DNA of 64,000 nt from UBA10107 sp963835585 (lineage in GTDB: Archaea > Nanobdellota > Nanobdellia > Woesearchaeales > UBA10107), in NCBI GenBank assembly GCA_963835585.1, contig CAWIGF010000003.1, forward strand, positions 248,001 to 312,000, in the 5' to 3' direction. A model generated the notes under the pieces. It searched no databases. It was not told the origin of the DNA and was given only the letters and a program-made list of their open reading frames with translations. The position numbers were made by a program, and so were the translations under genes. Shown here piece after piece: positions 9,210 through 17,807 of this stretch (its first letter is position 1; each line of letters starts with the position of its first letter).

Positions 9210-10591
9210 GGAAACTAACAATACTTGTATTAATCTTCATTATACTAATTACTAGTGTCATGGCTCAGACTGGCCCTCTCGCATTGCAGGCCGCTAAAAA
9301 AAATCTTATCCTCACTGAATGGGACAAAAATGTTGGGAACATAAACACAGAATCCAAATTCAAGGATGCTCTTCTTACTCTTTGGGAAACTGATGCGGTA
9401 AACCCGTCCGTCTCCGTTGATCAAATAAATCAGAAAATCAATGGTATCTATACAAGTCTAGGGATATCAAGAAGCCAAGGATTAGGAAGCACATGGTTAT
9501 GGATAGTTGGCATAATCATTATCATAGCTGGCGCATATTTCATCATCAAAAAAAACAGTGGACTAAATAAAGCAATGAGTGAGGGAAATAACATAATCAA
9601 AAAATTAATGTTGCGCATAAGAAAGAATAAAAGTGACATCTTGAATTTGTATAAGAAAATAAATGATTTATTTGAGGAAGCGAAGAAGAACCTTGAAGTG
9701 GCTAGATGGCTAGAAGCACAAGTCAAGGACGAGAAAATTGCTGAATTAAAAAGTGATAAGGCCACAAACAAAAAATACCAGGATGCGATCAAAGAGCATA
9801 CAAGGAGGCTAAGTTCATGGATATCGAGTATGAATATTATTTCAGCGACAACAATTGAAATAGCAAATTATGGAAAGATAGAACTTAATAAATTGAAAGA
9901 GATTGAAATTAAAGATGAAGATGTCTTTAAGAGACATTACAACCCGGATTTATTTTCGAACGAGATAAGGGACAAAATAAAAATTGTTGAAAATGCTGTT
10001 CTTAAAGTAAAGCGTGTATTGGGTGATGAAGAAAAGAAATTACTTATATTAGTCAATACAGTAGGCAAGCTAAAATTGGGTCTTGAAAACTTCAAGGATG
10101 CATGTCTTGAATCTATGATTGAGTATGTGAAAAAAGAGAATGAAGAAATGAGAATTCTTTTGAAAGCACTTCAGAAAACAGACTTGCCCGTTATAAAAAA
10201 CAGTGTCGAAAAAATAGTAGCAATCGCTTCTTCAATATATAACGGATTGAAATCAGAATATGTATTATATAACGAACTACAAAATTCAGAAGACTCTATT
10301 TTGAAGGATCTTGATGAGCTTGAACTAATACGTGCAGAGCGTACCAAACTAACGCGCGAGATAGGAGCTAACAGTATTCAGGCATTAGCTAGAGAAGTAA
10401 TAAATGCAAAGGATGACCGGCAGCTGGAACTCATGGGAGAATTATACAAAGGAATGGGATCAGAGAGAAAGGTGAGACTTACATTGAGAGAGGCACTGAT
10501 TGTGGCAGGAATAAGTGAGGGAGAAAGCAAGAAAATAGCAAAGGAAATCATGGATCGTTATAAGAAATTGAAGCTGAAAATGGAGGCCTAA
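9200..10591 (+). CDS. Operon protein 7: signal-anchored coiled-coil protein
   Basis: This 463-residue protein has a signal-like start ending in SVMAQTG, about 70 residues presumably outside the cell, one membrane segment (about 100-118), and a long charged helical region inside. It overlaps operon protein 6 by 10 bases and is the last of the coupled set. Proteins 4, 6 and 7 all end their signal-like segments with an Ala-Gln junction. Function not recognised. Confidence 0.78.
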   Translation: MELRKLTILVLIFIILITSVMAQTGPLALQAAKKNLILTEWDKNVGNINTESKFKDALLTLWETDAVNPSVSVDQINQKINGIYTSLGISRSQGLGSTWLWIVGIIIIIAGAYFIIKKNSGLNKAMSEGNNIIKKLMLRIRKNKSDILNLYKKINDLFEEAKKNLEVARWLEAQVKDEKIAELKSDKATNKKYQDAIKEHTRRLSSWISSMNIISATTIEIANYGKIELNKLKEIEIKDEDVFKRHYNPDLFSNEIRDKIKIVENAVLKVKRVLGDEEKKLLILVNTVGKLKLGLENFKDACLESMIEYVKKENEEMRILLKALQKTDLPVIKNSVEKIVAIASSIYNGLKSEYVLYNELQNSEDSILKDLDELELIRAERTKLTREIGANSIQALAREVINAKDDRQLELMGELYKGMGSERKVRLTLREALIVAGISEGESKKIAKEIMDRYKKLKLKMEA

Positions 10592-10599
10592 GTGCGAAA

Positions 10600-10612
10600 C
10601 CTTTATAAAGCA
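10600..10612 (+). promoter_or_regulatory. TATA box after the seven-gene operon
   Basis: The sequence acctttataaagc lies about 40 bases upstream of the next ATG (10646), with an aaaagaggcg ribosome-binding-like sequence between, so the downstream genes can be transcribed separately from the membrane operon. Confidence 0.5.
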
Positions 10613-10645
10613 ATTAACCCATATAAAAACAAAAGAGGCGAATAG

Positions 10646-11626
10646 ATGGCTGAAACCGCTGTAAAAGTAGGACTGGAATATTCTGAGCATGGAATCATAG
10701 GGAAAGCGGTCATAATACGAATTCTCGCCAGAAGAAAGACAAGAAGGGAAGCGGCAGGGTCGGTACATGCAAAAAACAACATACTGCGCCTTTATCACAT
10801 TATACTTAAGCTCATCCGCGAGCACAGACTTGAAGAGGTTCTGTCAAGATCTAAAGAATTCATCCACACGATGCAGTTCGGACTTCAAGAAACTTACGAC
10901 GTTCTAATGGAGACGATGATTCTTCTGAAAGAGGAACTTCTGCAGAGCATAGTCTTCATGAGGAAGCAAGGTTCAAATTTAAACGACGAGCAGCTGAAAA
11001 TGTACCAGCGATATCTTGAAGAAATAAAAGGAGCATTGCATGTTGCGGACAGGTATTATGAGGGAACGTTCCGAGCAACAATGGGGCAGAGCACTCCAGT
11101 ATTCGGTGACATTGATCGTCAACTTGAAAGCTATGAATTGAGGGGTGTTTTCAACATTCTTCGTCCTCTTCTTGAAACGTTCAGCGAACGTAGAACTGCG
11201 GGCGCCATGTATAAGGTCGAAGCAAGGCTGATGAAGACAGAAGGAAAGAAAATAGACACGAATCCAAAGCAAGAAGAGAAGCAGGCACATGAATTGCTTC
11301 TGGAAGAGAAGAAGTTTGTCGAGGATTTGATGAAAGTTGTCAACGACATGTTCACATTTGTATATATCATAATCAAAAACAGCTACAAATTATCAGTCGA
11401 GATAAATAGCGCTTCAGATCCCGCAATGGGACGTTACGATTTACCTCTTGATTATAAAAGGTTGGCAATACCTATGAAAGAACTTCTCAAAGAGGAACAG
11501 GGTGCTCTGCATAGCATACACGAATCCCTTGATTATTTGTTTGACTTGGTTAACAAGGCGGAGCGATCCCTCCAAGAATCTCTTGTTAGAGTTGTACATA
11601 GCGAACGGGAAGGAAAGAAAACATGA
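10646..11626 (+). CDS. Unrecognised all-helical soluble protein
   Basis: This 326-residue protein is predicted helical throughout, with no membrane segment, and patches rich in Arg/Lys and Glu. It starts 55 bases after operon protein 7 behind its own TATA box, with an agaggcg ribosome-binding sequence, and overlaps the next gene by four bases. A role linked to the upstream envelope operon is possible from position only. Confidence 0.75.
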   Translation: MAETAVKVGLEYSEHGIIGKAVIIRILARRKTRREAAGSVHAKNNILRLYHIILKLIREHRLEEVLSRSKEFIHTMQFGLQETYDVLMETMILLKEELLQSIVFMRKQGSNLNDEQLKMYQRYLEEIKGALHVADRYYEGTFRATMGQSTPVFGDIDRQLESYELRGVFNILRPLLETFSERRTAGAMYKVEARLMKTEGKKIDTNPKQEEKQAHELLLEEKKFVEDLMKVVNDMFTFVYIIIKNSYKLSVEINSASDPAMGRYDLPLDYKRLAIPMKELLKEEQGALHSIHESLDYLFDLVNKAERSLQESLVRVVHSEREGKKT

Positions 11627-12039
11627 TGGACAAAAAAGGAATAACGGAAGCTAGGGATTGGATATCAGGATTGTTCGGATTAGTAATCTTCTTGTTGGGT
11701 TTATTTCCCATCTTGGAATCATTCAAGATCGTTTCCACTGACATCGCAGGCGTATTCTCATCTAGCGTCGCATTATCTGTGTTGCCATATTTACTTGCAA
11801 TCCTCGGATTTTACTTGGCAATTGAATCGATTATCGAACTTACAAATTCGAACCACATAGGATGGATTTCATTCTTGATTGGAGCAGTCGTAATGCTTGT
11901 TGGCCTGATGCCCGTTCTTAGTTCATTTGGAATCGGCCCGGGATTGTTCGGATTGACAATCCCTGTGATGATATACCAGATAATATTCATGATAGAGGGA
12001 TTTTTCCTTATGATTGCTATGTTCGCAATGGAATTGTAA
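11623..12039 (+). CDS. Small four-span membrane protein
   Basis: This 138-residue protein has about four hydrophobic segments (near 13-33, 42-66, 73-97 and 104-134) and short loops. It starts by ATGA overlap with the previous gene and ends one base before the PAC2-family gene. No family motif recognised; the tight spacing suggests co-translation with its neighbours. Confidence 0.72.
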   Translation: MMDKKGITEARDWISGLFGLVIFLLGLFPILESFKIVSTDIAGVFSSSVALSVLPYLLAILGFYLAIESIIELTNSNHIGWISFLIGAVVMLVGLMPVLSSFGIGPGLFGLTIPVMIYQIIFMIEGFFLMIAMFAMEL

Positions 12040-12040
12040 A

Positions 12041-12763
12041 ATGGATGTTGTTCTAACGAAAAAACCCAAGAACGTGTCTTTGCTCGAGGGATTTCCAGGA
12101 TTTGGGTTGATTGGAACAATAGTAACCGAATACCTTATAGATCATCTTGAGACGGAATCGATCGGAACCATCATCAGCTATGACATCCCCCCTATGATAG
12201 CAGTGCATCAGGGAAATGTGGTGCAGCCAATCGAGATCTTCTACAACAAGAAGTTCAATCTCGTGTTGCTTCATGTCGTGACGAATCCGGCAGGCCTTGA
12301 GTGGGAGTTCGGCGATGCTGTGTTGAAGATAGCAAATATGCTCCAGGCAAAAGAGATAATTTCCATAGAAGGCGTCGGTTCAGCCAATACAGAGAGCAGA
12401 ATGGAGCCAAATACCTATTACTATACAAACAGCGCCGCAAAGAAGAAAATCTTTGAAAGTTTAAACATTGACGAGCTTAAAGAAGGAGTCATTATGGGAG
12501 TTACTGGAACGATTCTTTTGAAGGCGAAGAACGCAGGCCAGACTTTGAGCTGCATCTTTTCAGAGACACATTCATCCCTGCCTGATTCGAAGGCAGCCGC
12601 TGCAGTTATACGGGTTTTGGACAAATATTTGGACCTTAAGGTCGATCCAAAACCACTTGAGCATGAGGCTGAGCAGTTCGAGCAGAAGCTCCGCGGTCTC
12701 CTTGACAAGAGCAAGGAAGCGAGCGAGATACAGCAGAGGAAGCAATTAAGTTATCTTGGATAA
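12041..12763 (+). CDS. PAC2-family protein (proteasome-assembly-chaperone-like)
   Basis: This 240-residue protein has the PAC2/PbaB signature: an early LLEGFPGFGLIGTIVTEYL motif, an alternating alpha/beta body and a GVTGTILLKAK segment, followed by a helical C-terminus. Archaeal PAC2-family proteins (PbaA/PbaB class) are related to proteasome assembly chaperones. I chose the ATG at 12041 rather than an upstream start inside the preceding gene because homologues begin close to the glycine-rich motif. A proteasome alpha gene is present in the window, but far away (63.0 kb). Confidence 0.85.
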   Translation: MDVVLTKKPKNVSLLEGFPGFGLIGTIVTEYLIDHLETESIGTIISYDIPPMIAVHQGNVVQPIEIFYNKKFNLVLLHVVTNPAGLEWEFGDAVLKIANMLQAKEIISIEGVGSANTESRMEPNTYYYTNSAAKKKIFESLNIDELKEGVIMGVTGTILLKAKNAGQTLSCIFSETHSSLPDSKAAAAVIRVLDKYLDLKVDPKPLEHEAEQFEQKLRGLLDKSKEASEIQQRKQLSYLG

Positions 12764-12773
12764 GGAGGCAAAA

Positions 12774-12935
12774 ATGGTAGATGGGTATTGTATGAAGTGT
12801 AAGGAAAGCAGGGAAATGAAAGACGCAAAGCCCGAAAAGATGGCAAACGGCAGGGACGCTATCAAAGGAGTATGTTCTGTCTGTGGAACGAAGATGTTCA
12901 AGATAGGAAAAATGGAACCATCAAAGAAGAAATAA
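12774..12935 (+). CDS. Small zinc-ribbon protein (DUF5679-like)
   Basis: A 53-residue frame encodes a single zinc ribbon with YCMKCK near the N-terminus and CSVCGTKM near the C-terminus, separated by a Lys/Met-rich loop, and ends with a basic tail. It follows the PAC2-family gene by ten bases with a strong aggaggca ribosome-binding sequence, so it belongs to the same transcript. Archaeal proteins of this size and layout are common and of unknown function. A T-rich tract follows the stop. Confidence 0.8.
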   Translation: MVDGYCMKCKESREMKDAKPEKMANGRDAIKGVCSVCGTKMFKIGKMEPSKKK

Positions 12936-12962
12936 ATTCTTTCTTCTTTTTCATTACTTTGT
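12936..12962 (+). terminator. T-rich transcription termination tract
   Basis: The sequence after the zinc-ribbon stop is ttctttcttctttttcatta, a pyrimidine/T-rich tract of the type that terminates archaeal RNA polymerase without a hairpin. Confidence 0.45.
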
Positions 12963-13010
12963 AATTGTTCCGAAACCTTTTTATATGAGTCGCTTCTAAA
13001 TTGAGCCAAT

Positions 13011-13349
13011 ATGAATCCACAGGCAACCGAATGTCCACTATGCGCTAGCAGGAATATCTCATATAGCGAACGCGAGAAAGCGCTGGTTTGCAGGGATTGC
13101 GGCTCTGTTGTGGCCGGGATTCCTGTCGCGATTGAGCGGCCTAAAGAAGAGGTTGTCCGGGAAATTCTTCCATCATTCGGCAGGAAAGAGAGAAAAGTTT
13201 CTTCTAAAAAGACAAAAGGCAAGATAGCAAAGAAAGCGAAAAAGAAAACGAAGAAGAAAAAATCTGCAAAGAAATCTGTTGCAAAGAAAGCAAAGAAGAA
13301 AGTCAAGAAGAAAAAGAGCTTATTCAGGCGATTATTGAGAAGGCGCTAG
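13011..13349 (+). CDS. TFIIB-type zinc ribbon with Lys-rich tail
   Basis: This 112-residue protein has an N-terminal zinc ribbon (ECPLCAS at 7-13 and VCRDCGSVV at 26-34) that resembles the TFB/TFIIB N-terminal ribbon, then a conserved-looking linker containing ILPSFGRKER and a tail of about 50 residues made almost only of Lys, Ala and Ser ending RRLLRRR. It lacks the cyclin folds of a transcription factor B. It may be a nucleic-acid-binding accessory protein. A TATA-like cctttttatat lies about 30 bases upstream. Its end overlaps the convergent Kae1 gene by four bases. Confidence 0.75.
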   Translation: MNPQATECPLCASRNISYSEREKALVCRDCGSVVAGIPVAIERPKEEVVREILPSFGRKERKVSSKKTKGKIAKKAKKKTKKKKSAKKSVAKKAKKKVKKKKSLFRRLLRRR

Positions 13350-14320
13350 TTTCTCCACGTCACGTTTACTTGGTCGGTTCTCCAGTGGGGAAGTATGCTT
13401 TCATTGTTTGTTTTGACTCCTGCCTTGAATTCAATCAACCCCAAGTAAGCTATCATCGCTGCGTTGTCGACCAAGAATTGATTTTCAGGAATGAAGCATT
13501 TGGCATTCCTTTCCTTGCACATGATTCTGCACATCTCTTTTAGCCTTGCATTGCACGCAACTCCGCCTCCCAAGACCAATTCCTTTTTGTTTGTGTGAGC
13601 CATTGCCCTTTCCGCGACTTCGACAAGCATTGCAAAAGTTGTTTCCTGCAATGAAAAGCAAATATCCTCGACCTTTTCCTGTTTCTTGTCGTAGATTTGC
13701 TTGCATTTTGTGAGTATCCCCCCAAAATTTACATCCATTCCCTTGACGTTGTACGGCAGTTCGATTAATTTTTTTCCTTTCTTGGCTAGTTGCTCTATTT
13801 TAGGGCCTCCAGGAAATCCCAAGCCAATGTATCTTGCGAAAGAATCCAATACATTTCCAATTCCCTGGTCAAGCGTTTCCCCGAAAATCCTGTACTTTCC
13901 AGCTTCGTACGCTATTACTTGCGTGTTTGCTCCTGATGCGTACAACAAAACAGGATCTTTCGCTCCTGTTATTTGTCCTATCTCAAGATGAGCAACGCAG
14001 TGATTTATTCCGATTAAAGGTTTGTTTATTTCCTTGCTTAATTTTAATGCAAAATCTCTTCCTGCAATCAAGCAAGGATCCAATCCTGGCCCTTGTGAGA
14101 ATGCAACAACATCAATCTGGTTTAATTTTATGTTTGCTTTTTCTAACGCTTGCTTCAGAACTTTGTCCGCTACTTCTCTATGATGTTTTGCGACTTCATT
14201 GGGGATCATCCCTCCTGATTTTGTCGTGAATGAATCTTTCTCATTAGCAAGAATATTTTTGTCTTTGACTATTCCTATTCCAAATGTGTGTGCAGTCGAT
14301 TCTATTCCAAGGCATATCAT
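13346..14320 (-). CDS. kae1: tRNA N6-threonylcarbamoyladenosine synthase, Kae1
   Basis: This 324-residue protein is the catalytic subunit of KEOPS (TsaD/Kae1/OSGEP family), which transfers threonylcarbamoyl to A37 of ANN-decoding tRNAs. It shows the ASKHA nucleotide-binding layout with an N-terminal LGIESTAHTFG motif, the metal-binding KHHREVADK region, NHCVAHLEIG, and the GGGVACNARL phosphate-binding loop. Length is that of a stand-alone Kae1: the Bud32 kinase domain fused in many archaea is absent and no Bud32 gene is visible here. Confidence 0.95.
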   Translation of the reverse strand: MICLGIESTAHTFGIGIVKDKNILANEKDSFTTKSGGMIPNEVAKHHREVADKVLKQALEKANIKLNQIDVVAFSQGPGLDPCLIAGRDFALKLSKEINKPLIGINHCVAHLEIGQITGAKDPVLLYASGANTQVIAYEAGKYRIFGETLDQGIGNVLDSFARYIGLGFPGGPKIEQLAKKGKKLIELPYNVKGMDVNFGGILTKCKQIYDKKQEKVEDICFSLQETTFAMLVEVAERAMAHTNKKELVLGGGVACNARLKEMCRIMCKERNAKCFIPENQFLVDNAAMIAYLGLIEFKAGVKTNNESILPHWRTDQVNVTWRN

Positions 14321-14383
14321 TTGATTATTCTCTTTTTATTTTATGTGTATAAATACACATATTTAAATGTTGCAATGGCTTCT

Positions 14384-15235
14384 TTACATATTTTTAGAAT
14401 CTTCCAGGAATCTCCAGAACTGTGGCCAGCTTTTTATCACGCAATCTGGATTCATTATGCGTTCCTTGTTCCTTCTCAGCATTGCTATTGCTTGAACAAC
14501 TCTGTGGTCTTTTGATGTCACTTCATTTTTCAAGAGTTCTCTTTCCATCTCTGGTATTCTATCGCTTTCATGGCCATGTAAATTTGGCCATAATTCTTCT
14601 CCTTTTTCAGCAGTAATGAGATTAAATGCCCTTGCGAAACAGTAATCTTCCGCCTGTTCAGGCGTAAACTCCATTTCTCCTCCTTTGAGCCATTGCACAT
14701 ATGAAGACGCCTGGGCAAGTATTGTTTCATCAAATCTTGGTTTCCAGCATGCTTTGCTTTCTCTTGCTGTTTCCCAATCCCTGACCGCATCATAAGTTAC
14801 CTTGAGCTTGTAAGGTGAATTTTGCAATCTTTCTTTGTTGCCTAGCAACACAGAAGCGCTTGCCCATTGTGACGTTCCTCTGTCGAGAGTCAGCAGTTGT
14901 TCCAATGACCAATTAATGATTTTCGGATCATCGCAGATTTTCCTGTCATTCAGCGTTCCGCTAATAATAAAATTCTTCTTTATTTTAAGCTTCCACGATG
15001 CGAATTTGAGAAATCTGTACAAAGTTCCTGACTCGCCAACATCCAAGGCCTCTCCATGTTTCCATTGAATTGATGCCTTGTACAGCGAGAGCAAATCGCC
15101 ATTTAGTTCCTCTTTATGATTCTTGAGATAATTTATGCTGTCATCATATCCATGAACTAAATCGAGAACGCCCATTCGTATCATCCATGATTTATCCAAA
15201 GGAATATATCCTTTCTCGATCAAGTCCTGTTTCAT
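14384..15235 (-). CDS. Short EPSP synthase homologue (3-phosphoshikimate 1-carboxyvinyltransferase-like)
   Basis: This 283-residue protein matches EPSP synthase along its whole length at motif level: IPLDKSW (14-18, substrate Lys15), GESGTLYRF (67-75, Arg74), TSQ (121-123), an Asp in the AEDYCFARAF segment (Asp197), HESDRI (222-227), KDHR (242-245) and a C-terminal CVIKSWPQF like the family's CxxKTFPDF. These correspond to the known active-site Lys, Arg, Gln and Asp residues. Usual length is about 430, so roughly a third of the fold is missing. Together with the AroD homologue at 18.7 kb it suggests a working shikimate branch, but a changed substrate is possible. Confidence 0.72.
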   Translation of the reverse strand: MKQDLIEKGYIPLDKSWMIRMGVLDLVHGYDDSINYLKNHKEELNGDLLSLYKASIQWKHGEALDVGESGTLYRFLKFASWKLKIKKNFIISGTLNDRKICDDPKIINWSLEQLLTLDRGTSQWASASVLLGNKERLQNSPYKLKVTYDAVRDWETARESKACWKPRFDETILAQASSYVQWLKGGEMEFTPEQAEDYCFARAFNLITAEKGEELWPNLHGHESDRIPEMERELLKNEVTSKDHRVVQAIAMLRRNKERIMNPDCVIKSWPQFWRFLEDSKNM

Positions 15236-15285
15236 GGGGTTGATTAACGTAGCAGATATAAAAAGATTGCTAGAACATCCTGGGC

Positions 15286-15592
15286 TTAAGAATTATATTT
15301 TCTTTCTTTGTGGTCCACTATTAGCATGCTGACATACATTAATATGCCTGCTATCAACAATATGATTGGAACTATTTTCCTGGTTAATGGATTGCTGTTG
15401 CTCTGTACCTTTGCTGTTGCAAGGTCGGTTATCTTGTTGCCCTGTTCTTTCTGAATTTGTGCTGTCGTATTTGCGTGATTTGCCTGCGCTTGCATGTTTT
15501 CTTCTTTAGAGTTCGCTGTTTGTGTCAGCATAGACAAATCCAACTACAAGCAAGAACAGAATTATACATAACGACAGCTTTAATGAACCCAA
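15286..15592 (-). pseudogene. Small signal-peptide/one-span membrane protein with frameshift
   Basis: Two overlapping minus-strand frames look like pieces of one gene. The first starts at a TTG (15590-15592) behind gggggtaag and encodes MGSLKLSLCIILFLLVVGFV then YADTNSEL before a stop: a textbook signal peptide. The second frame, offset by one base, continues with KEENMQAQANHANTTAQ, a membrane segment (RKIVPIILLIAGILMYVSML) and a short basic tail. A one-base shift near 15515 would join them into a type I membrane protein of about 100 residues. It may be a pseudogene, a sequencing error, or programmed frameshifting. The downstream frame alone (15286-15543) is the conservative call. Confidence 0.55.
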
Positions 15593-15737
15593 CTTACCCC
15601 CTGATAATCACGCTATATGGGGAATATACTATGTCTCTTTAGTCAATATAATCTATATTGTCCATATTTTTCACTAGTGTATATATTCACAAAGCATATA
15701 AATATATTCATCTTATCTTTGCCGTTGGGTGGAATAT

Positions 15738-16736
15738 ATGAAACGAAAAATCATAAAACAAGGTCACAATACATATACCATAACGCTTCCTTCCGCGTGG
15801 ACAAAGAAATTGAACCTGAAGCCAGGGGACGAGATAGATCTTGCGGAGCAGAGTAACGGAATTTTCATAACCGCCAACGGTCATGCAGGAGTAAAAAGAG
15901 CTGAGTTCGACATATCTGAAATGGACATTCCCATGATATGGAAGCACTTCATGGGTGCTTACAGGGATGGGTATGACGAGATTCTTGTTAATTTTACTCC
16001 AAGGGTTGATTTTGACCATCCATACAAATTCATAACGACGCATGCGACCGATCCGAGATACGGAAGGGACAAGGCAAAGGAGACTGTCTTGGAAGCTCTG
16101 CATAGCATCGTAAACAGATTTATAGGAATGGAAATTGTTGAATACGGCAAGAATTACATTCTTATCAAGGACATGGGCGAGGTGACAAGCAAGGAGTTTG
16201 AGAACTCAATGAGAAGGATATTCCTCATCATTTCGCAGATGATTAACGAGACTCTTGAGGCCACAAAGGCAAACAAGCCCGAGATGCTTCTGCACATACA
16301 TGATGTTGACATTACTCTCGATAAATTCCATGATTACTGCATACGCGTGTTGAACAAGACGGAATACAAAGGGGACAAACGGTCGCGATTACTTTGTTCC
16401 ATTCTATATATAATGGAAATGATAGGGGACGAGTTCAAGAACATAGCAAATCATTTCAACAGGAACTTCCAGGGAAAGAAATTAAACAACCTTGTGCTAT
16501 TTACCGAGCACATCAAAAAACAGCTTGATGTATTTTACGACCTGTTCTACAAGTTTGACAACGAAAAGGCAAAAAACCTGTCTGAGCTGGACAAGAAGAC
16601 GTATTCCTTGTATCCTATAATCTACAAAAAAGCCACTGAGGAAGAAAAGGAAGTGATACATCATCTGAGAATGGTTGAGCGGTACATAAATGCTCTTTTG
16701 GAGCGAACAGTTGAATTGGAATATGCAACTGAATGA
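15738..16736 (+). CDS. PhoU-like regulator with N-terminal AbrB/SpoVT DNA-binding domain
   Basis: This 332-residue protein opens with a swapped-hairpin AbrB-type domain (IIKQGHNTYTITLPSAW, KLNLKPGDEIDL, residues ~3-35) followed by two PhoU-like helical bundles. Archaeal proteins of this layout are annotated as phosphate-uptake regulators. No phosphate transporter is next to it. I chose ATG at 15738 over a GTG nine bases upstream because of the gggtgg ribosome-binding sequence. TATA-like DNA (tatatt) lies about 35 bases upstream. Confidence 0.85.
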   Translation: MKRKIIKQGHNTYTITLPSAWTKKLNLKPGDEIDLAEQSNGIFITANGHAGVKRAEFDISEMDIPMIWKHFMGAYRDGYDEILVNFTPRVDFDHPYKFITTHATDPRYGRDKAKETVLEALHSIVNRFIGMEIVEYGKNYILIKDMGEVTSKEFENSMRRIFLIISQMINETLEATKANKPEMLLHIHDVDITLDKFHDYCIRVLNKTEYKGDKRSRLLCSILYIMEMIGDEFKNIANHFNRNFQGKKLNNLVLFTEHIKKQLDVFYDLFYKFDNEKAKNLSELDKKTYSLYPIIYKKATEEEKEVIHHLRMVERYINALLERTVELEYATE

Positions 16737-16822
16737 TTTCCTGTGTTAAATTATAACACATATAGATTATCATTACGATAAATTCAATTAATAAGAAATA
16801 AGCACAAGATGCTAGGTACACT

Positions 16823-17767
16823 ATGAAATCGATAAGAAAAAAGATTGCGGCGGCATCGCTTTTGCTCTTGCCTATTCTAGGGGGAACGGCGTTGCTTCCT
16901 TCATGCACTCCTGGTCAAACTACACAACCAAAACAGCCAACACCCACTCCCATTCCATGTTCTGATTGCAACTGGGGATATAACCAAGTGGGTAACGATC
17001 TTCAAATAGCTTACGGTGACAGCAGCGGTGGCTGGCCGCAGTATGCCTCATTGAATGTAAGCAACGGATTTTTGAGGTTGAATTACGGGCCAAACTGCTC
17101 TTGGGCAACTAGCATAATAATTGTTCCAACTTTTTGGTCAGGAGGCAGTTTGCATCAAGGGACTCCAATCAACGCCTCGTCACCTGGTTATACTTGGGCT
17201 GATTTCGAAGTTGATTTTTCTGGCAACAACAATGGAGTGTCCTTCAATGGAGTACTGACTCTTTTTCCTCCGTCCATAAACAATTCGATAGATGCGTCAG
17301 TGTCAGTGAATGCGACCGGTGGTCCGACCCTCGACAACAGAGTTTGCGAGGCGTTCCAGGTTGTAAAACTTTCATCGATGAACATAGACGGCCTTTATCC
17401 CGGATCATCAAGTTTTGATGCGAATCAGGCATACATAGGAAGCACAGTGTATCCTCTGACAAATCTTGATGCATTGATTGCTCCCTGTACTAGCGGCACA
17501 AAATTCGGAGTTACAGGCGGAACTAATTGCTCAAGAAAAGTCCCGAATGTTGACATAACATTGAACCAGCCTATGAGTATCAATGGGTATGTAAGCGGGC
17601 CTCTTTCGGGAATCCCAACTCCATGCACGAGCGTAGCTCCATGTTCTGGGGCGAATGGAGGAGCATGCGACTGCGCAAGCCAGGCAAATTGCGACAATGT
17701 AGGAATATGGGCAGCCTCGAATGCTGTGCCTTCTTCGTGGTCCTATTCAATACATGTTTCTAAATAA
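16823..17767 (+). CDS. Secreted Cys-rich protein with lipobox-like signal
   Basis: This 314-residue protein has a basic start, a hydrophobic core (about 9-25) and the sequence LLPSC at 25-29, which resembles a lipoprotein cleavage box. A Thr/Pro/Gln linker follows, then CSDCNWGYN and a body rich in Gly, Ser, Asn, Trp and aromatic residues typical of secreted beta-sandwich domains, with further Cys pairs near the C-terminus. I do not recognise the family; carbohydrate binding is a guess from composition only. It is a single gene behind the PhoU-like gene. Confidence 0.7.
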   Translation: MKSIRKKIAAASLLLLPILGGTALLPSCTPGQTTQPKQPTPTPIPCSDCNWGYNQVGNDLQIAYGDSSGGWPQYASLNVSNGFLRLNYGPNCSWATSIIIVPTFWSGGSLHQGTPINASSPGYTWADFEVDFSGNNNGVSFNGVLTLFPPSINNSIDASVSVNATGGPTLDNRVCEAFQVVKLSSMNIDGLYPGSSSFDANQAYIGSTVYPLTNLDALIAPCTSGTKFGVTGGTNCSRKVPNVDITLNQPMSINGYVSGPLSGIPTPCTSVAPCSGANGGACDCASQANCDNVGIWAASNAVPSSWSYSIHVSK

Positions 17768-17807
17768 TATTGGAGATTCAGACAAAACAATTGTTACGAT
17801 TCTGCAA

